From Ruminococcaceae bacterium UBA5396 (GTDB lineage Bacteria; Bacillota; Clostridia; Oscillospirales; Acutalibacteraceae), in the NCBI GenBank assembly GCA_002410715.1, contig DHOG01000196.1, positions 1,994 through 9,863 of the forward strand: 7,870 nt of DNA. The letters are read 5' to 3'. A program made the position numbers and the translations under genes. Positions 1-6,350 of this stretch are shown here, one piece after another; position 1 is the stretch's first letter; each line of letters starts with the position of its first letter. The notes under the pieces were generated by a model. It was not told the DNA's origin. It was given only the letters and a program-made list of their open reading frames with translations, and did no database searches.

Positions 1-294
1 AAAAAGCTGATGCTCCGGATACTGAAACACCAATCCCACCTTAAAGCGAATCTCACGAATCTTTTTAGGTTGCTTCCAAATATCTTTCCCGTTTAAAAGC
101 ACCTGACCCGCCGTCGGTCGCAGCAAACCGTTCAGATGCTGCACCAATGTGGATTTACCCGAACCGGTGTGACCGATGATACCGATAAAGTCGCCTTGAT
201 CGATTTTTATTGAAATATCTTTAATTGCATCCTTCCGGAATGGTGTTCCCGGAGAATATGTGTAGGACAAGTTAAGAGCTTCAATCACCGACAT
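1..294 (-). CDS. ecfA2: Energy-coupling factor transporter ATP-binding protein EcfA2 (5' part, cut by window edge)
   Basis: This is the N-terminal 98 residues of an ABC ATPase; the frame stays open to the left edge, so signature motif, Walker B and C-terminal domain lie outside. Visible are Walker [10 protein letters not shown] at residues 41-49 and a Q-loop ending in [10 protein letters not shown] at about 89-98. The YPEHQLF form is characteristic of EcfA2, as against NPDNQ in EcfA1. In ECF transporters EcfA2 pairs with EcfA1 on the cytoplasmic side and drives EcfT plus a substrate-binding S component to import vitamins or metals. The start is ATG at 294, six bases after a GGAGG; an in-frame ATG at 300 touches that GGAGG and is too close. 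The gene overlaps the end of ecfA1 by 14 nt, which suggests translational coupling. ecfT would be expected just beyond the left edge. Confidence 0.93.
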   Translation of the reverse strand, partial: MSVIEALNLSYTYSPGTPFRKDAIKDISIKIDQGDFIGIIGHTGSGKSTLVQHLNGLLRPTAGQVLLNGKDIWKQPKKIREIRFKVGLVFQYPEHQLF

Positions 295-1153
295 GGGCAT
301 CCTCCAAAAATAATGATAGCGCCTCAGCACATTCCTCTGCAGTAAGAATTCCCTGCGGCAACGGTATCCCCTGTTTGCGAAGCGCATGACACAGTTCTGC
401 CGGCTGCGGAACGTCAAGGCCTACGCTACGTAACTCATCAACTCTGGAAAACACCTCGCGCGGCTTGCCCTGCATTAGAATGCGTCCGTCATCCATAACC
501 ACGACACGGTCGGCAATAACCGCCTCCTCCATGTAATGGGTAATCAACACAACCGTCATTCCGCGCTCTTTATTTAGGCGAGATATGGTTTCAAGCACCT
601 CTGTTCTGCCCTGTGGATCAAGCATAGCAGTCGGCTCGTCCAACACAATGCAATCAGGCTGCATGGCAAGAATGCCCGCTATGGCAACCCGCTGTTTTTG
701 TCCGCCCGACAGCTTATGCGGCGCGTGTTCACGGTAATCCAGCATATCGACTGTTCTGAGTGCCTCGTCAACCCTTCGGCGGATCTCGCTCGGTTCAACT
801 CCAAGGTTTTCAGGGCCAAACGCTACATCCTCCTCCACAATCGTGGAAACAAGCTGGTTGTCGGGGTTTTGAAGCACCATACCAACCATGCGCCGTATTA
901 CATACCTCTCTTTTTCATCGGCTGTGTCCTTACCGCGGATGAAAACAGAGCCGCCGCTTGGAAGCAGCATAGCATTGAAATGCTTTGCCAGCGTGGATTT
1001 TCCTGAACCGTTATGACCGAGAAGCGCCACAAACTCACCCTGCTCAATATCAAGGCTGATGCCGTCGAGAACGGCATGAGATGCGGTCGCCTGCCCCTCT
1101 GTTTCCTCGGTCTCATAGTAAAAACTCACATTTACAGCAGAAATAATCGCCAT
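281..1153 (-). CDS. ecfA1: Energy-coupling factor transporter ATP-binding protein EcfA1
   Basis: A complete 290-residue ABC ATPase. Seen in order: Walker [10 protein letters not shown] (46-54), Q-loop Q95 in VLQNPDNQ, signature LSGGQ (148-152), Walker B ending in LDEP with D172 and E173, and the switch histidine H206. The [23 protein letters not shown] region after the Q-loop is typical of EcfA1 and not of importers with dedicated periplasmic binding proteins. Length is close to the usual 270-290. Residues 14-27 form a short acidic insertion ([13 protein letters not shown]) between the first two strands, a position where the family varies. The role is ATP hydrolysis as heterodimer with EcfA2. 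The Shine-Dalgarno is weak: AGAAAG-like bases about 12 nt before ATG. The 143-nt gap upstream and a candidate promoter there suggest a transcript separate from the ruv-glmM genes. The substrate cannot be inferred because no S component is in view. Confidence 0.95.
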   Translation of the reverse strand: MAIISAVNVSFYYETEETEGQATASHAVLDGISLDIEQGEFVALLGHNGSGKSTLAKHFNAMLLPSGGSVFIRGKDTADEKERYVIRRMVGMVLQNPDNQLVSTIVEEDVAFGPENLGVEPSEIRRRVDEALRTVDMLDYREHAPHKLSGGQKQRVAIAGILAMQPDCIVLDEPTAMLDPQGRTEVLETISRLNKERGMTVVLITHYMEEAVIADRVVVMDDGRILMQGKPREVFSRVDELRSVGLDVPQPAELCHALRKQGIPLPQGILTAEECAEALSLFLEDAHVGD

Positions 1154-1173
1154 TTGGTATACACATCTTTCTG

Positions 1174-1202
1174 ATTATACAAAATCACTCCCGGTCTGAA
1201 AA
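1174..1202 (-). promoter_or_regulatory. Candidate SigA-type promoter for ecfA1-ecfA2
   Basis: Read on the minus strand, TTTTCA (1202-1197) is followed after 17 nt by a perfect TATAAT (1179-1174). The -35 box matches 4 of 6 consensus bases. The predicted start near 1167 would give a leader of only about 14 nt, short but compatible with the weak Shine-Dalgarno. It fits the 143-nt gap after the methyltransferase gene. It is a prediction from motif and spacing only. Confidence 0.45.
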
Positions 1203-1243
1203 CCGCTATCATTGGAAATGCTTGGAATGATATCCACGGGAGT
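1187..1243 (-). other. Nested inverted repeats between the methyltransferase gene and ecfA1
   Basis: On the plus strand ACTCCCG (1187-1193) pairs perfectly with CGGGAGT (1237-1243). Inside it, TATCATT (1207-1213) pairs with AATGATA (1226-1232). In the minus-strand transcript this gives a two-tier hairpin followed by GATTTTG, a short U-containing tail. It could be a weak terminator for the upstream genes, or a regulatory structure, since it overlaps the -35 box of the candidate ecfA1 promoter. The 12-nt inner loop and the unpaired linkers make it a poorer terminator than those near the tRNA gene. Confidence 0.45.
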
Positions 1244-1296
1244 AGGAATTCAATATATGCCCCCTGCAAATTGTTCGCTATTGTACAAACTATTAG

Positions 1297-2160
1297 TCAA
1301 CTGCTCCATATCGCTGTAGCGCCACAGGGCAGTATCAATCCGCTGGTTGTCACAGGAATACCGATTTCATCCGACTGTGTTCCCCCGCCGAACCGAGGCG
1401 TCAGGATAGAATCCAACATATACCCCATAACCGAAGGTGATAAGCCGGTGGTGTAAGAATTCACAATAAAAAACAAAGGCTGATCCGACAACAGGTCGGC
1501 GCACTGTACCAGAAGCAAATATATCTGATCCTCAAGTTTCCAAACCTCGCCGCCGGGACCTCTGCCGTAGGATGGCGGATCCATGACAATAGCGTCATAT
1601 CTGCTGCCCCGCCTCTGCTCCCGCTGCACAAATTTGCCGCAGTCGTCTACCAACCAACGCATTGGTTTATCTGCAAGTCCGGAAAGCGTCGCATTTTCTC
1701 TGCCCCACGCAACCATTCCCTTTGATGCGTCTACATGTGTAACATGTGCGCCCGCTTCAACACACGCCATGGTTGCCGCGCCGGTGTAACCGAAAAGGTT
1801 CAGCACACGAACAGAACTATCTCTGCGCCGTATAGCCTGTGACATCCAATCCCAGTTAACCGCTTGCTCAGGGAAAAGTCCTGTATGCTTAAAACCCATC
1901 GGCTTTAAATTGAATTTAAGTGAACCATATGAAATCTGCCAGCTATCAGGCAGAGGCTTCAGACGTTCCCAGTTTCCTCCGCCCTTCTGTGAGCGGTGAT
2001 ACCTTGCGTGGGCTTTTTTCCAGATCCCCTCAGACTTTTTAGTTTTCCATATAATCTGCGGGTCGGGACGTATCAACAGAATATCGCCCCAACGTTCGAG
2101 ACGTTCACCCTCCGACGCGTCTAACAGTTCATAATCTTTCCATTTGACAGCCGCTCTCAT
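1297..2160 (-). CDS. Class I SAM-dependent methyltransferase, COG1092 (RlmI/RlmK-like), probable RNA methyltransferase
   Basis: 287 residues from ATG at 2160. That start has AAGGA 5-6 nt upstream; the longer open frame to 2238 has no Shine-Dalgarno and adds 26 residues unlike the family. A short N-terminal region (about 1-90) precedes the Rossmann-fold domain. Seen: motif I VLNLFGYTGAAT (119-130), the acidic ribose-binding residue in HVDAS (D144), and motif IV DPPSY (194-198) followed by GRGPGGEVWKLE. The C-terminus GLILPCGATAIW looks complete. COG1092 enzymes methylate 23S rRNA; RlmI forms m5C with a motif VI cysteine. Here the equivalent segment reads FFIVNSYTTG with no cysteine, so m5C chemistry is doubtful and N-methylation is an alternative. 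The methylated site cannot be assigned. It lies 95 nt after glmM; that gap contains a GCAAGG/CCTTGC inverted repeat (2198-2203 with 2213-2218) and a TATAAT (2251-2246) lacking a good -35. Confidence 0.85.
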   Translation of the reverse strand: MRAAVKWKDYELLDASEGERLERWGDILLIRPDPQIIWKTKKSEGIWKKAHARYHRSQKGGGNWERLKPLPDSWQISYGSLKFNLKPMGFKHTGLFPEQAVNWDWMSQAIRRRDSSVRVLNLFGYTGAATMACVEAGAHVTHVDASKGMVAWGRENATLSGLADKPMRWLVDDCGKFVQREQRRGSRYDAIVMDPPSYGRGPGGEVWKLEDQIYLLLVQCADLLSDQPLFFIVNSYTTGLSPSVMGYMLDSILTPRFGGGTQSDEIGIPVTTSGLILPCGATAIWSS

Positions 2161-2255
2161 ACGGTTCCTTCTTCTTTCATTTAAATAATACTTCTTGGCA
2201 AGGGCGTGGACACCTTGCACGATATATCCAGATACCAACTCATATATTATATACT

Positions 2256-3602
2256 CTAATCGATTGCCGTACGGATCAATTTTGCGGCAGACATTGCAAG
2301 CTGATTGATTTGATCAAAATCACGTCCTTCAACCATAATACGAATCAGCGGCTCGGTTCCGGAAGCACGCACCAGTATTCGCCCGTTCTTGCCAAGGCTT
2401 TCTCCCATCTGATTAATGGAATCCGCAAGAGCGATATTAGCCGCAAACCGAGATTTCTGCTCCGATTCCGCCTTTACATTTATTACAACCTGCGGATAAC
2501 TCTCCATCATATCTCCGATATTAGAAAGCTTGCATCCTTTTTCTCGGCACATGGTCAGCAGCTTGAGTGCCGTAAGCTGACCATCGCCGGTTGTTGCATA
2601 GTTTCTAAATATAATATGCCCTGACTGCTCGCCGCCTATCTCATAACCGTTCTTGAGCATTTCTTCCAACACATATCGATCTCCGACTTTTGTAGTGACA
2701 GGTATTATCCCGTGTTCCTCACAAAAACGGAACAATCCCAGATTTGACATAACGGTAACCACTGCCGCACCACCGTCCAAGTCTCCCTTTTTCTTCATAT
2801 CCAATGCAAGAGCAGCGATAATTTTATCTCCGTCTAATAGGTTTCCTTTTTCATCCACTGCAAGGCAGCGGTCGGCATCTCCGTCGAATGCAATGCCTGC
2901 TGAAAATTTCATCTTTTTGACCATATCAGTCAGCATATCCATATGTGTTGAACCGCATTCAGCGTTTATGTTCACTCCGTCCGGCTGATCATTCAGAAAT
3001 ATGCAATCAGCGCCCAACGCTGAAAAAAGCTTTCGGGCAGTTGTGCTTGCAGAACCATTTGCGCAGTCTACAGCAACTTTCATTCCACGAAGATTGACAT
3101 TGGTGGTGGAAAGCAGATGGCGTACATAATCATCCACAGCAGTGGTGCAATACTGCACACGCCCCACACCTCCATCGGTCGGACAGGGCGGAGTACGCGA
3201 ACAATCAAGCACAATCGCCTCTATTTCCTGCTCAAGTGCATCGGACAACTTATAGCCCTCGCCGTTGAAAATCTTAATGCCGTTATATTCACAGGGATTA
3301 TGGGAAGCTGAAATCATGATACCTGCATCTGCCTCATACGCTTTTACAAGATAGGCAACCGCGGGTGTAGGGACTACACCGAGCAGCGTAACATCCGCAC
3401 CAACCGAGCAAAGTCCCGCTATCATTGCCGCCTCAAGCATATCGCATGACTGACGTGTATCCTTACCGATTATTACCCTGGGGCGATGTTCGTTATCAAG
3501 CAGAACCATTGCCGACGCTCGTCCGATTGCCATTGCAGTTTCGCATGTCAACTCCGTATTGGCGACGCCGCGTGCGCCATCCGTTCCAAAAAGTCTTCCC
3601 AT
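2256..3602 (-). CDS. glmM: Phosphoglucosamine mutase GlmM
   Basis: 448 residues, the normal length. The enzyme interconverts glucosamine-6-phosphate and glucosamine-1-phosphate in the cytoplasm, supplying UDP-GlcNAc for peptidoglycan and other envelope polymers. The N-terminus MGRLFGTDGARG is diagnostic of GlmM. All four catalytic elements are visible: the phosphoserine loop ISASHNP with S100, the Mg-binding loop DGDADR (239-244), the sugar-specificity loop GGEQSGH (322-328) and the C-terminal phosphate-binding loop RASGTEPLIR (about 412-421). GEQSGH separates it from phosphomannomutase and phosphoglucomutase relatives. GGAGG lies 8 nt before ATG. The gene follows ruvB after 61 nt with no convincing promoter between, so it is probably co-transcribed with ruvCAB. 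In many other bacteria glmM sits beside cdaA-ybbR or folP instead. Confidence 0.98.
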   Translation of the reverse strand: MGRLFGTDGARGVANTELTCETAMAIGRASAMVLLDNEHRPRVIIGKDTRQSCDMLEAAMIAGLCSVGADVTLLGVVPTPAVAYLVKAYEADAGIMISASHNPCEYNGIKIFNGEGYKLSDALEQEIEAIVLDCSRTPPCPTDGGVGRVQYCTTAVDDYVRHLLSTTNVNLRGMKVAVDCANGSASTTARKLFSALGADCIFLNDQPDGVNINAECGSTHMDMLTDMVKKMKFSAGIAFDGDADRCLAVDEKGNLLDGDKIIAALALDMKKKGDLDGGAAVVTVMSNLGLFRFCEEHGIIPVTTKVGDRYVLEEMLKNGYEIGGEQSGHIIFRNYATTGDGQLTALKLLTMCREKGCKLSNIGDMMESYPQVVINVKAESEQKSRFAANIALADSINQMGESLGKNGRILVRASGTEPLIRIMVEGRDFDQINQLAMSAAKLIRTAID

Positions 3603-3663
3603 CCACTCATCCTCCGCTTTATAAATATTCTCCTGTTATCTTATGTCGGACAATTATAACTGT

Positions 3664-4713
3664 TTACAGCATTAACTGGCCGTTATATTCTATTCCAAGA
3701 TGCTGATACGCCGCAGGTAGCACAATGCGTCCGCGGGGTGTACGGCTTAAAAAGCCGATCTGCATCAAATACGGCTCATAAACATCCTCTATGGTTACAG
3801 ATTCCTCTCCAATCACCGCAGCGATGGTATCCAGCCCGACCGGCCCGCCGCCGTAATGCTGAATCATAGACTCGAGCATGCGCCGATCAACCATATCGAG
3901 TCCCAACTCATCTATCTCAAGCCTGTCAAGTGCCTTCCTAGCAGATTTGAGCGTAATTGTTCCCTCGCTCATGACCTGCGCAAAATCACGTACACGTTTC
4001 AGTAGGCGGTTGGCAATACGCGGCGTTCCTCTGGCTCGGGATGCAATTTCGAGCGCACCCTCCTGGTCACAGGCTATATTGAGTATACGAGCGCTCCTGA
4101 GAACGATTAATGCAAGCTCTTCCGGCGAGTAAAGCTCCAGCCGTAAAACAACGCCGAAGCGGTCACGAAGCGGAGCCGAAAGCTGTCCTGCCCTTGTGGT
4201 CGCTCCGATCAAGGTAAAGCGGGGTAACGGCAGATGTATGGAAGATGCCCCCTGACCTTTTCCGTTAATTATATCAATTGCAAAATCCTCCATTGCAGGA
4301 TAGAGTATTTCCTCAACCATACGAGACAGGCGGTGTATTTCGTCTATAAACAGCACATCGCCCTCTTCCAGATTGGTCAGCATTGCCGCCAGATCGCCCG
4401 GGCGCTCAATTGCAGGACCGGATGTAATACGTATATCAACGCCCATCTCGTTGGCGATAATCCCCGATAAGGTTGTCTTTCCAAGTCCCGGAGGTCCATA
4501 CAGAAGGACATGGTCAAGGGCTTCACCGCGCAGCCTTGCCGCATTAATAAAAACCGAAAGGTTCTCCTTCACCTTTGTCTGCCCAATGTATTCGGTAAAT
4601 ACACGCGGGCGCAGCGGATTATCTCCTTCATCCTCGGGGAGGTTTGATGCCGATATCATCCTGTTTTCCATATCCATTTCCATTGTATCATCTTTTATAG
4701 ATTCACCACTCAT
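3664..4713 (-). CDS. ruvB: Holliday junction branch migration helicase RuvB
   Basis: 349 residues. RuvB is the AAA+ motor that forms hexameric rings on DNA and, with RuvA, pumps the arms of a Holliday junction during recombinational repair. Seen: Walker [10 protein letters not shown] (73-81), Walker [10 protein letters not shown] with D124-H127, sensor 1 IGATTRAG (169-176), arginine-finger candidate R183 in APLRDRFG, and a C-terminal winged-helix region with [12 protein letters not shown] and RTPRGR. The first 14 residues ([14 protein letters not shown]) extend beyond the usual family start, which would align near M15. The upstream ATG is kept because GGAGG lies 7 nt before it; ATGs at codons 11, 13, 15 and 19 are alternatives. 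Follows ruvA by 27 nt. Confidence 0.98.
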   Translation of the reverse strand: MSGESIKDDTMEMDMENRMISASNLPEDEGDNPLRPRVFTEYIGQTKVKENLSVFINAARLRGEALDHVLLYGPPGLGKTTLSGIIANEMGVDIRITSGPAIERPGDLAAMLTNLEEGDVLFIDEIHRLSRMVEEILYPAMEDFAIDIINGKGQGASSIHLPLPRFTLIGATTRAGQLSAPLRDRFGVVLRLELYSPEELALIVLRSARILNIACDQEGALEIASRARGTPRIANRLLKRVRDFAQVMSEGTITLKSARKALDRLEIDELGLDMVDRRMLESMIQHYGGGPVGLDTIAAVIGEESVTIEDVYEPYLMQIGFLSRTPRGRIVLPAAYQHLGIEYNGQLML

Positions 4714-4740
4714 ATACTTTCCTCCCCCATTCCATTATTT

Positions 4741-5346
4741 TCAGCCACGTTTCGCCAGCGTTTTCAAGGCTTCACGAACCAACGCTTCTACCGGCATAGA
4801 ACTGTCAAGCTTTCCAACTGCAGCAGAAGCCTCAGCTGCTGTAAAACCCAAAACAGAAAGCGCATTGACCGCTTCAGCAGCATTTCCTGCCGCTGACACA
4901 ATACCGGTATTTCCGGGGATTTCTACGCCACCCGTAATCTGTAACCCCCCAAATTTGTCTTTCAGCTCCAGCACGATACGCTGTGCAAGCTTTGGTCCTA
5001 CTCCTGGCGCTTTTGTAAGAGTTTTATAGTCACCGGAAGCGGTAGCAAGTGCAACCCGTTCGGGGGATAGCTCAGATAGAATAGAGATTGCAACTTTGGG
5101 CCCGACACCGGTAACCGATGTTAAGTGGTTGAAGCAGCCCAGTTCCGCTCTGTCTGCAAAGCCAAAAAGCCCAATGGCATCCTCCCTGACATTCATTTTT
5201 GTATAAAGCATGGTCTCCTCACCTAGAGCGGGGAGTTGTCGTGCTGTTGTCATGGTTATACGACAGCAAAATCCTACACCGCCACATTCAATTACGGCAA
5301 TATGCGGTTCTTTATGTACCAGTTTTCCCTTTAGGCTATATATCAC
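4741..5346 (-). CDS. ruvA: Holliday junction branch migration complex subunit RuvA (GTG start)
   Basis: 201 residues from GTG at 5346. RuvA tetramers hold the four-way junction flat and load RuvB rings. Starting at GTG gives MIYSLKGKLV, the canonical RuvA N-terminus, and places AAGGA about 8 nt upstream. The ATG three codons earlier (5355) directly touches that Shine-Dalgarno, so it is unlikely to be used. Domains: N-terminal OB-fold (about 1-62), two helix-hairpin-helix motifs VTGVGPK (78-84) and APGVGPK (113-119) that contact DNA backbone, a variable Gly/Ala-rich linker, then the small C-terminal three-helix domain (about 150-201) that binds RuvB. Length matches the family. It lies 38 nt after ruvC and 27 nt before ruvB, in the common ruvCAB order. 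Confidence 0.97.
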   Translation of the reverse strand: MIYSLKGKLVHKEPHIAVIECGGVGFCCRITMTTARQLPALGEETMLYTKMNVREDAIGLFGFADRAELGCFNHLTSVTGVGPKVAISILSELSPERVALATASGDYKTLTKAPGVGPKLAQRIVLELKDKFGGLQITGGVEIPGNTGIVSAAGNAAEAVNALSVLGFTAAEASAAVGKLDSSMPVEALVREALKTLAKRG

Positions 5347-5384
5347 TAAAATCATCCTTCCCTTTACAAGAATGCTTTAAATTA

Positions 5385-5885
5385 TTACATCTCCGCAAGG
5401 CGGCGTTTTAGAGGTGAACCGCATGACTGTGCATGACATATTGCAAGCGCGATTGCATCAGCGGCATCATCGGGACGTGGCACCTCACGAAGTCTCAAAA
5501 GACGGCGAGTCATTTCCATCACCTGTGGCTTTTCTGCTTTTCCATAACCGGTAACAGCAGATTTAACCTGCAGCGGAGTATATTCATAAAGCGGCAACTT
5601 ACATTGTTCGGCAGCAAGTAAAATCACGCCACGTGCCTGCGCAACATCAATTACGGTTTTTTGATTGTTTTTAAAGTACAGTTTTTCAACCGCAACTATG
5701 TCGGGATTGTATCTGATAATGAGCGCCGTCAGCTCTTCATGAATCAACGAAAGGCGGTTTGAAAACTTCATATCGGCGGGAGTCAAAACAGTGCCATAAT
5801 CAAGTAAAATAAATCGCCCGCGTTCATATCGGATGCATCCCCATCCGACGGTTGCATATCCAGGGTCTATCCCAAATATCACCAT
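5385..5885 (-). CDS. ruvC: Crossover junction endodeoxyribonuclease RuvC
   Basis: 166 residues. RuvC is the dimeric Mg-dependent resolvase that makes symmetric nicks in Holliday junctions held by RuvAB. The RNase H-like fold is evident: IFGIDPG gives D7, AVEKLYF gives E67, and RPDDAADAIALA gives D140 and D143. These match the four acidic catalytic residues of E. coli RuvC (D7, E66, D138, D141). The conserved KSAVTGYGKAEKPQV stretch (108-122) is also present. ATG at 5885 has GGAGG 8 nt upstream. It is the first gene of the leftward run, preceded by an extended -10 promoter and divergent from the tRNA-Leu unit. No intact LexA-type operator was seen upstream, so SOS control is not indicated. Confidence 0.97.
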   Translation of the reverse strand: MVIFGIDPGYATVGWGCIRYERGRFILLDYGTVLTPADMKFSNRLSLIHEELTALIIRYNPDIVAVEKLYFKNNQKTVIDVAQARGVILLAAEQCKLPLYEYTPLQVKSAVTGYGKAEKPQVMEMTRRLLRLREVPRPDDAADAIALAICHAQSCGSPLKRRLAEM

Positions 5886-5909
5886 TATGCTATCCTCCCC
5901 GTTCGTATG

Positions 5910-5938
5910 ATTATAGCATATTAGACCAACATGAGCAA
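5910..5938 (-). promoter_or_regulatory. Extended -10 promoter for ruvC-ruvA-ruvB-glmM
   Basis: On the minus strand the sequence TGC directly precedes TATAAT (TGC at 5918-5916, hexamer 5915-5910), giving a perfect extended -10. A weak -35 TTGCTC (5938-5933) sits 17 nt upstream. The predicted start near 5903 leaves a leader of about 18 nt that contains the ruvC GGAGG. The placement, strength and divergent position all fit the operon promoter. Confidence 0.65.
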
Positions 5939-6042
5939 CTAAAACGAACCAGCCGATTTATATAAGATTTGCAAAATTACCGTAGTGTAAACTAGTGAAA
6001 AAATGCTCACTGCAGGACCGCTTAGAATAACATAAATTGTGC

Positions 6043-6071
6043 TTGACATTTATCATTTAACCATATATAAT
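6043..6071 (+). promoter_or_regulatory. Perfect-consensus SigA promoter driving the tRNA-Leu unit
   Basis: TTGACA (6043-6048), a 17-nt spacer and TATAAT (6066-6071) match the housekeeping promoter consensus at all twelve positions with optimal spacing. The start is predicted near 6078. This is the strongest promoter visible in the window and suits a stable RNA gene. About 93 nt of leader would separate the start from the mature tRNA. Confidence 0.85.
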
Positions 6072-6078
6072 AATTTTC

Positions 6079-6096
6079 GCTGTCAGTTGTGACAGC
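6079..6096 (+). other. Perfect 7-bp hairpin at the predicted transcription start
   Basis: GCTGTCA (6079-6085), loop GTTG, TGACAGC (6090-6096) form an uninterrupted 7-bp stem. It begins 8 nt after the -10 box, so a transcript would start with, or within a base or two of, this hairpin. It may protect the 5' end or act as a DNA operator; the sequence alone does not decide. Confidence 0.55.
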
Positions 6097-6108
6097 AAGC
6101 GGATCAGG

Positions 6109-6140
6109 CTGAAATGCCCCGCCTCGGTTTCAGTTTTCTT
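6109..6140 (+). terminator. Terminator-like hairpin in the leader of tRNA-Leu
   Basis: CTGAAA (6109-6114) pairs with TTTCAG (6128-6133), and CCG (6119-6121) pairs with CGG (6125-6127) on top, with a TGCC bulge on the 5' side. TTTTCTT follows at once. The shape is that of a modest intrinsic terminator lying between the promoter and the tRNA. The bulge and the short stem make it weak. It could be an attenuator, the end of a small RNA of about 60 nt, or a processing structure. Confidence 0.4.
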
Positions 6141-6170
6141 ACCGTGTAAAAATAAAAGGAAACACAATAT

Positions 6171-6257
6171 GCGGATATGGCGGAACTGGCAGACGCGCTA
6201 GATTCAGGTTCTAGTCGTAGCAATACGGTGGAGGTTCAAGTCCTCTTATCCGCACCA
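6171..6257 (+). tRNA. tRNA-Leu, anticodon CAG (reads CUG)
   Basis: A full class II tRNA of 87 nt including encoded CCA (6255-6257). Acceptor stem GCGGATA (6171-6177) pairs with TATCCGC (6247-6253), discriminator A at 6254 as expected for leucine. Anticodon stem CTAGA/TCTAG (6198-6202, 6210-6214) encloses loop TTCAGGT with CAG at 6205-6207. The long variable arm typical of tRNA-Leu is a CGTA/TACG stem with loop GCAA (6216-6227). The T arm is GGAGG with loop TTCAAGT and CCTCT, one G-T pair. All stems are intact, so the gene should be functional. It follows a consensus promoter and is closed by a strong terminator. Confidence 0.97.
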
Positions 6258-6264
6258 GTTCAGC

Positions 6265-6307
6265 AAAAGGAAAAGCCAAATCTGTACGGATTTGGCTTTT
6301 CCTTTTT
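6265..6307 (+). terminator. Strong intrinsic terminator after tRNA-Leu
   Basis: An 18-bp perfect stem: the arm from 6265 to 6282 (AAAAGGAAAAGCCAAATC) is complementary to 6289-6306, with the 6-nt loop TGTACG. The 3' arm ends in a run of T (6303-6307). It starts only 7 nt after the tRNA CCA. The stem is A-tract flanked on the left and so may also work on the minus strand. Confidence 0.9.
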
Positions 6308-6350
6308 GTGTTTATGCAATTCAAAAAAATTATAGAGAGAAAGTGAACAA

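Noticed and set aside
2161..2238. N-terminal extension of the methyltransferase starting at 2238
   Set aside because: No Shine-Dalgarno precedes 2238, while ATG 2160 has AAGGA at good spacing and gives a start that fits the family.
3603..3663. Separate glmM promoter with TATAAT at 3659-3654
   Set aside because: The -35 position at 17 nt reads GGCCAG, with almost no match to TTGACA. The short gap fits co-transcription with ruvB.
4373..5029. 218-codon plus-strand open frame across ruvB and ruvA
   Set aside because: It is antisense to two certain genes, rich in Ser and Pro as expected for a shadow frame, and has no family resemblance.
5894..5960. LexA/SOS operator upstream of ruvC (CGAAC and GTTCG half-sites are visible)
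   Set aside because: No pair of half-sites has the GAAC-4-GTTC spacing, so no intact Firmicute LexA box exists here.
6171..6257. tRNA-Leu as the attachment site of an integrated element
   Set aside because: No integrase gene and no second copy of the tRNA 3' end were found in the window, and the flanking genes look like core chromosome.
6310..6336. Dedicated promoter for the 128-residue membrane protein (TATAGA at 6331)
   Set aside because: No usable -35 at 16-18 nt; the nearest TTGTGT is 19 nt away and overlaps the terminator tail. Too weak to annotate.
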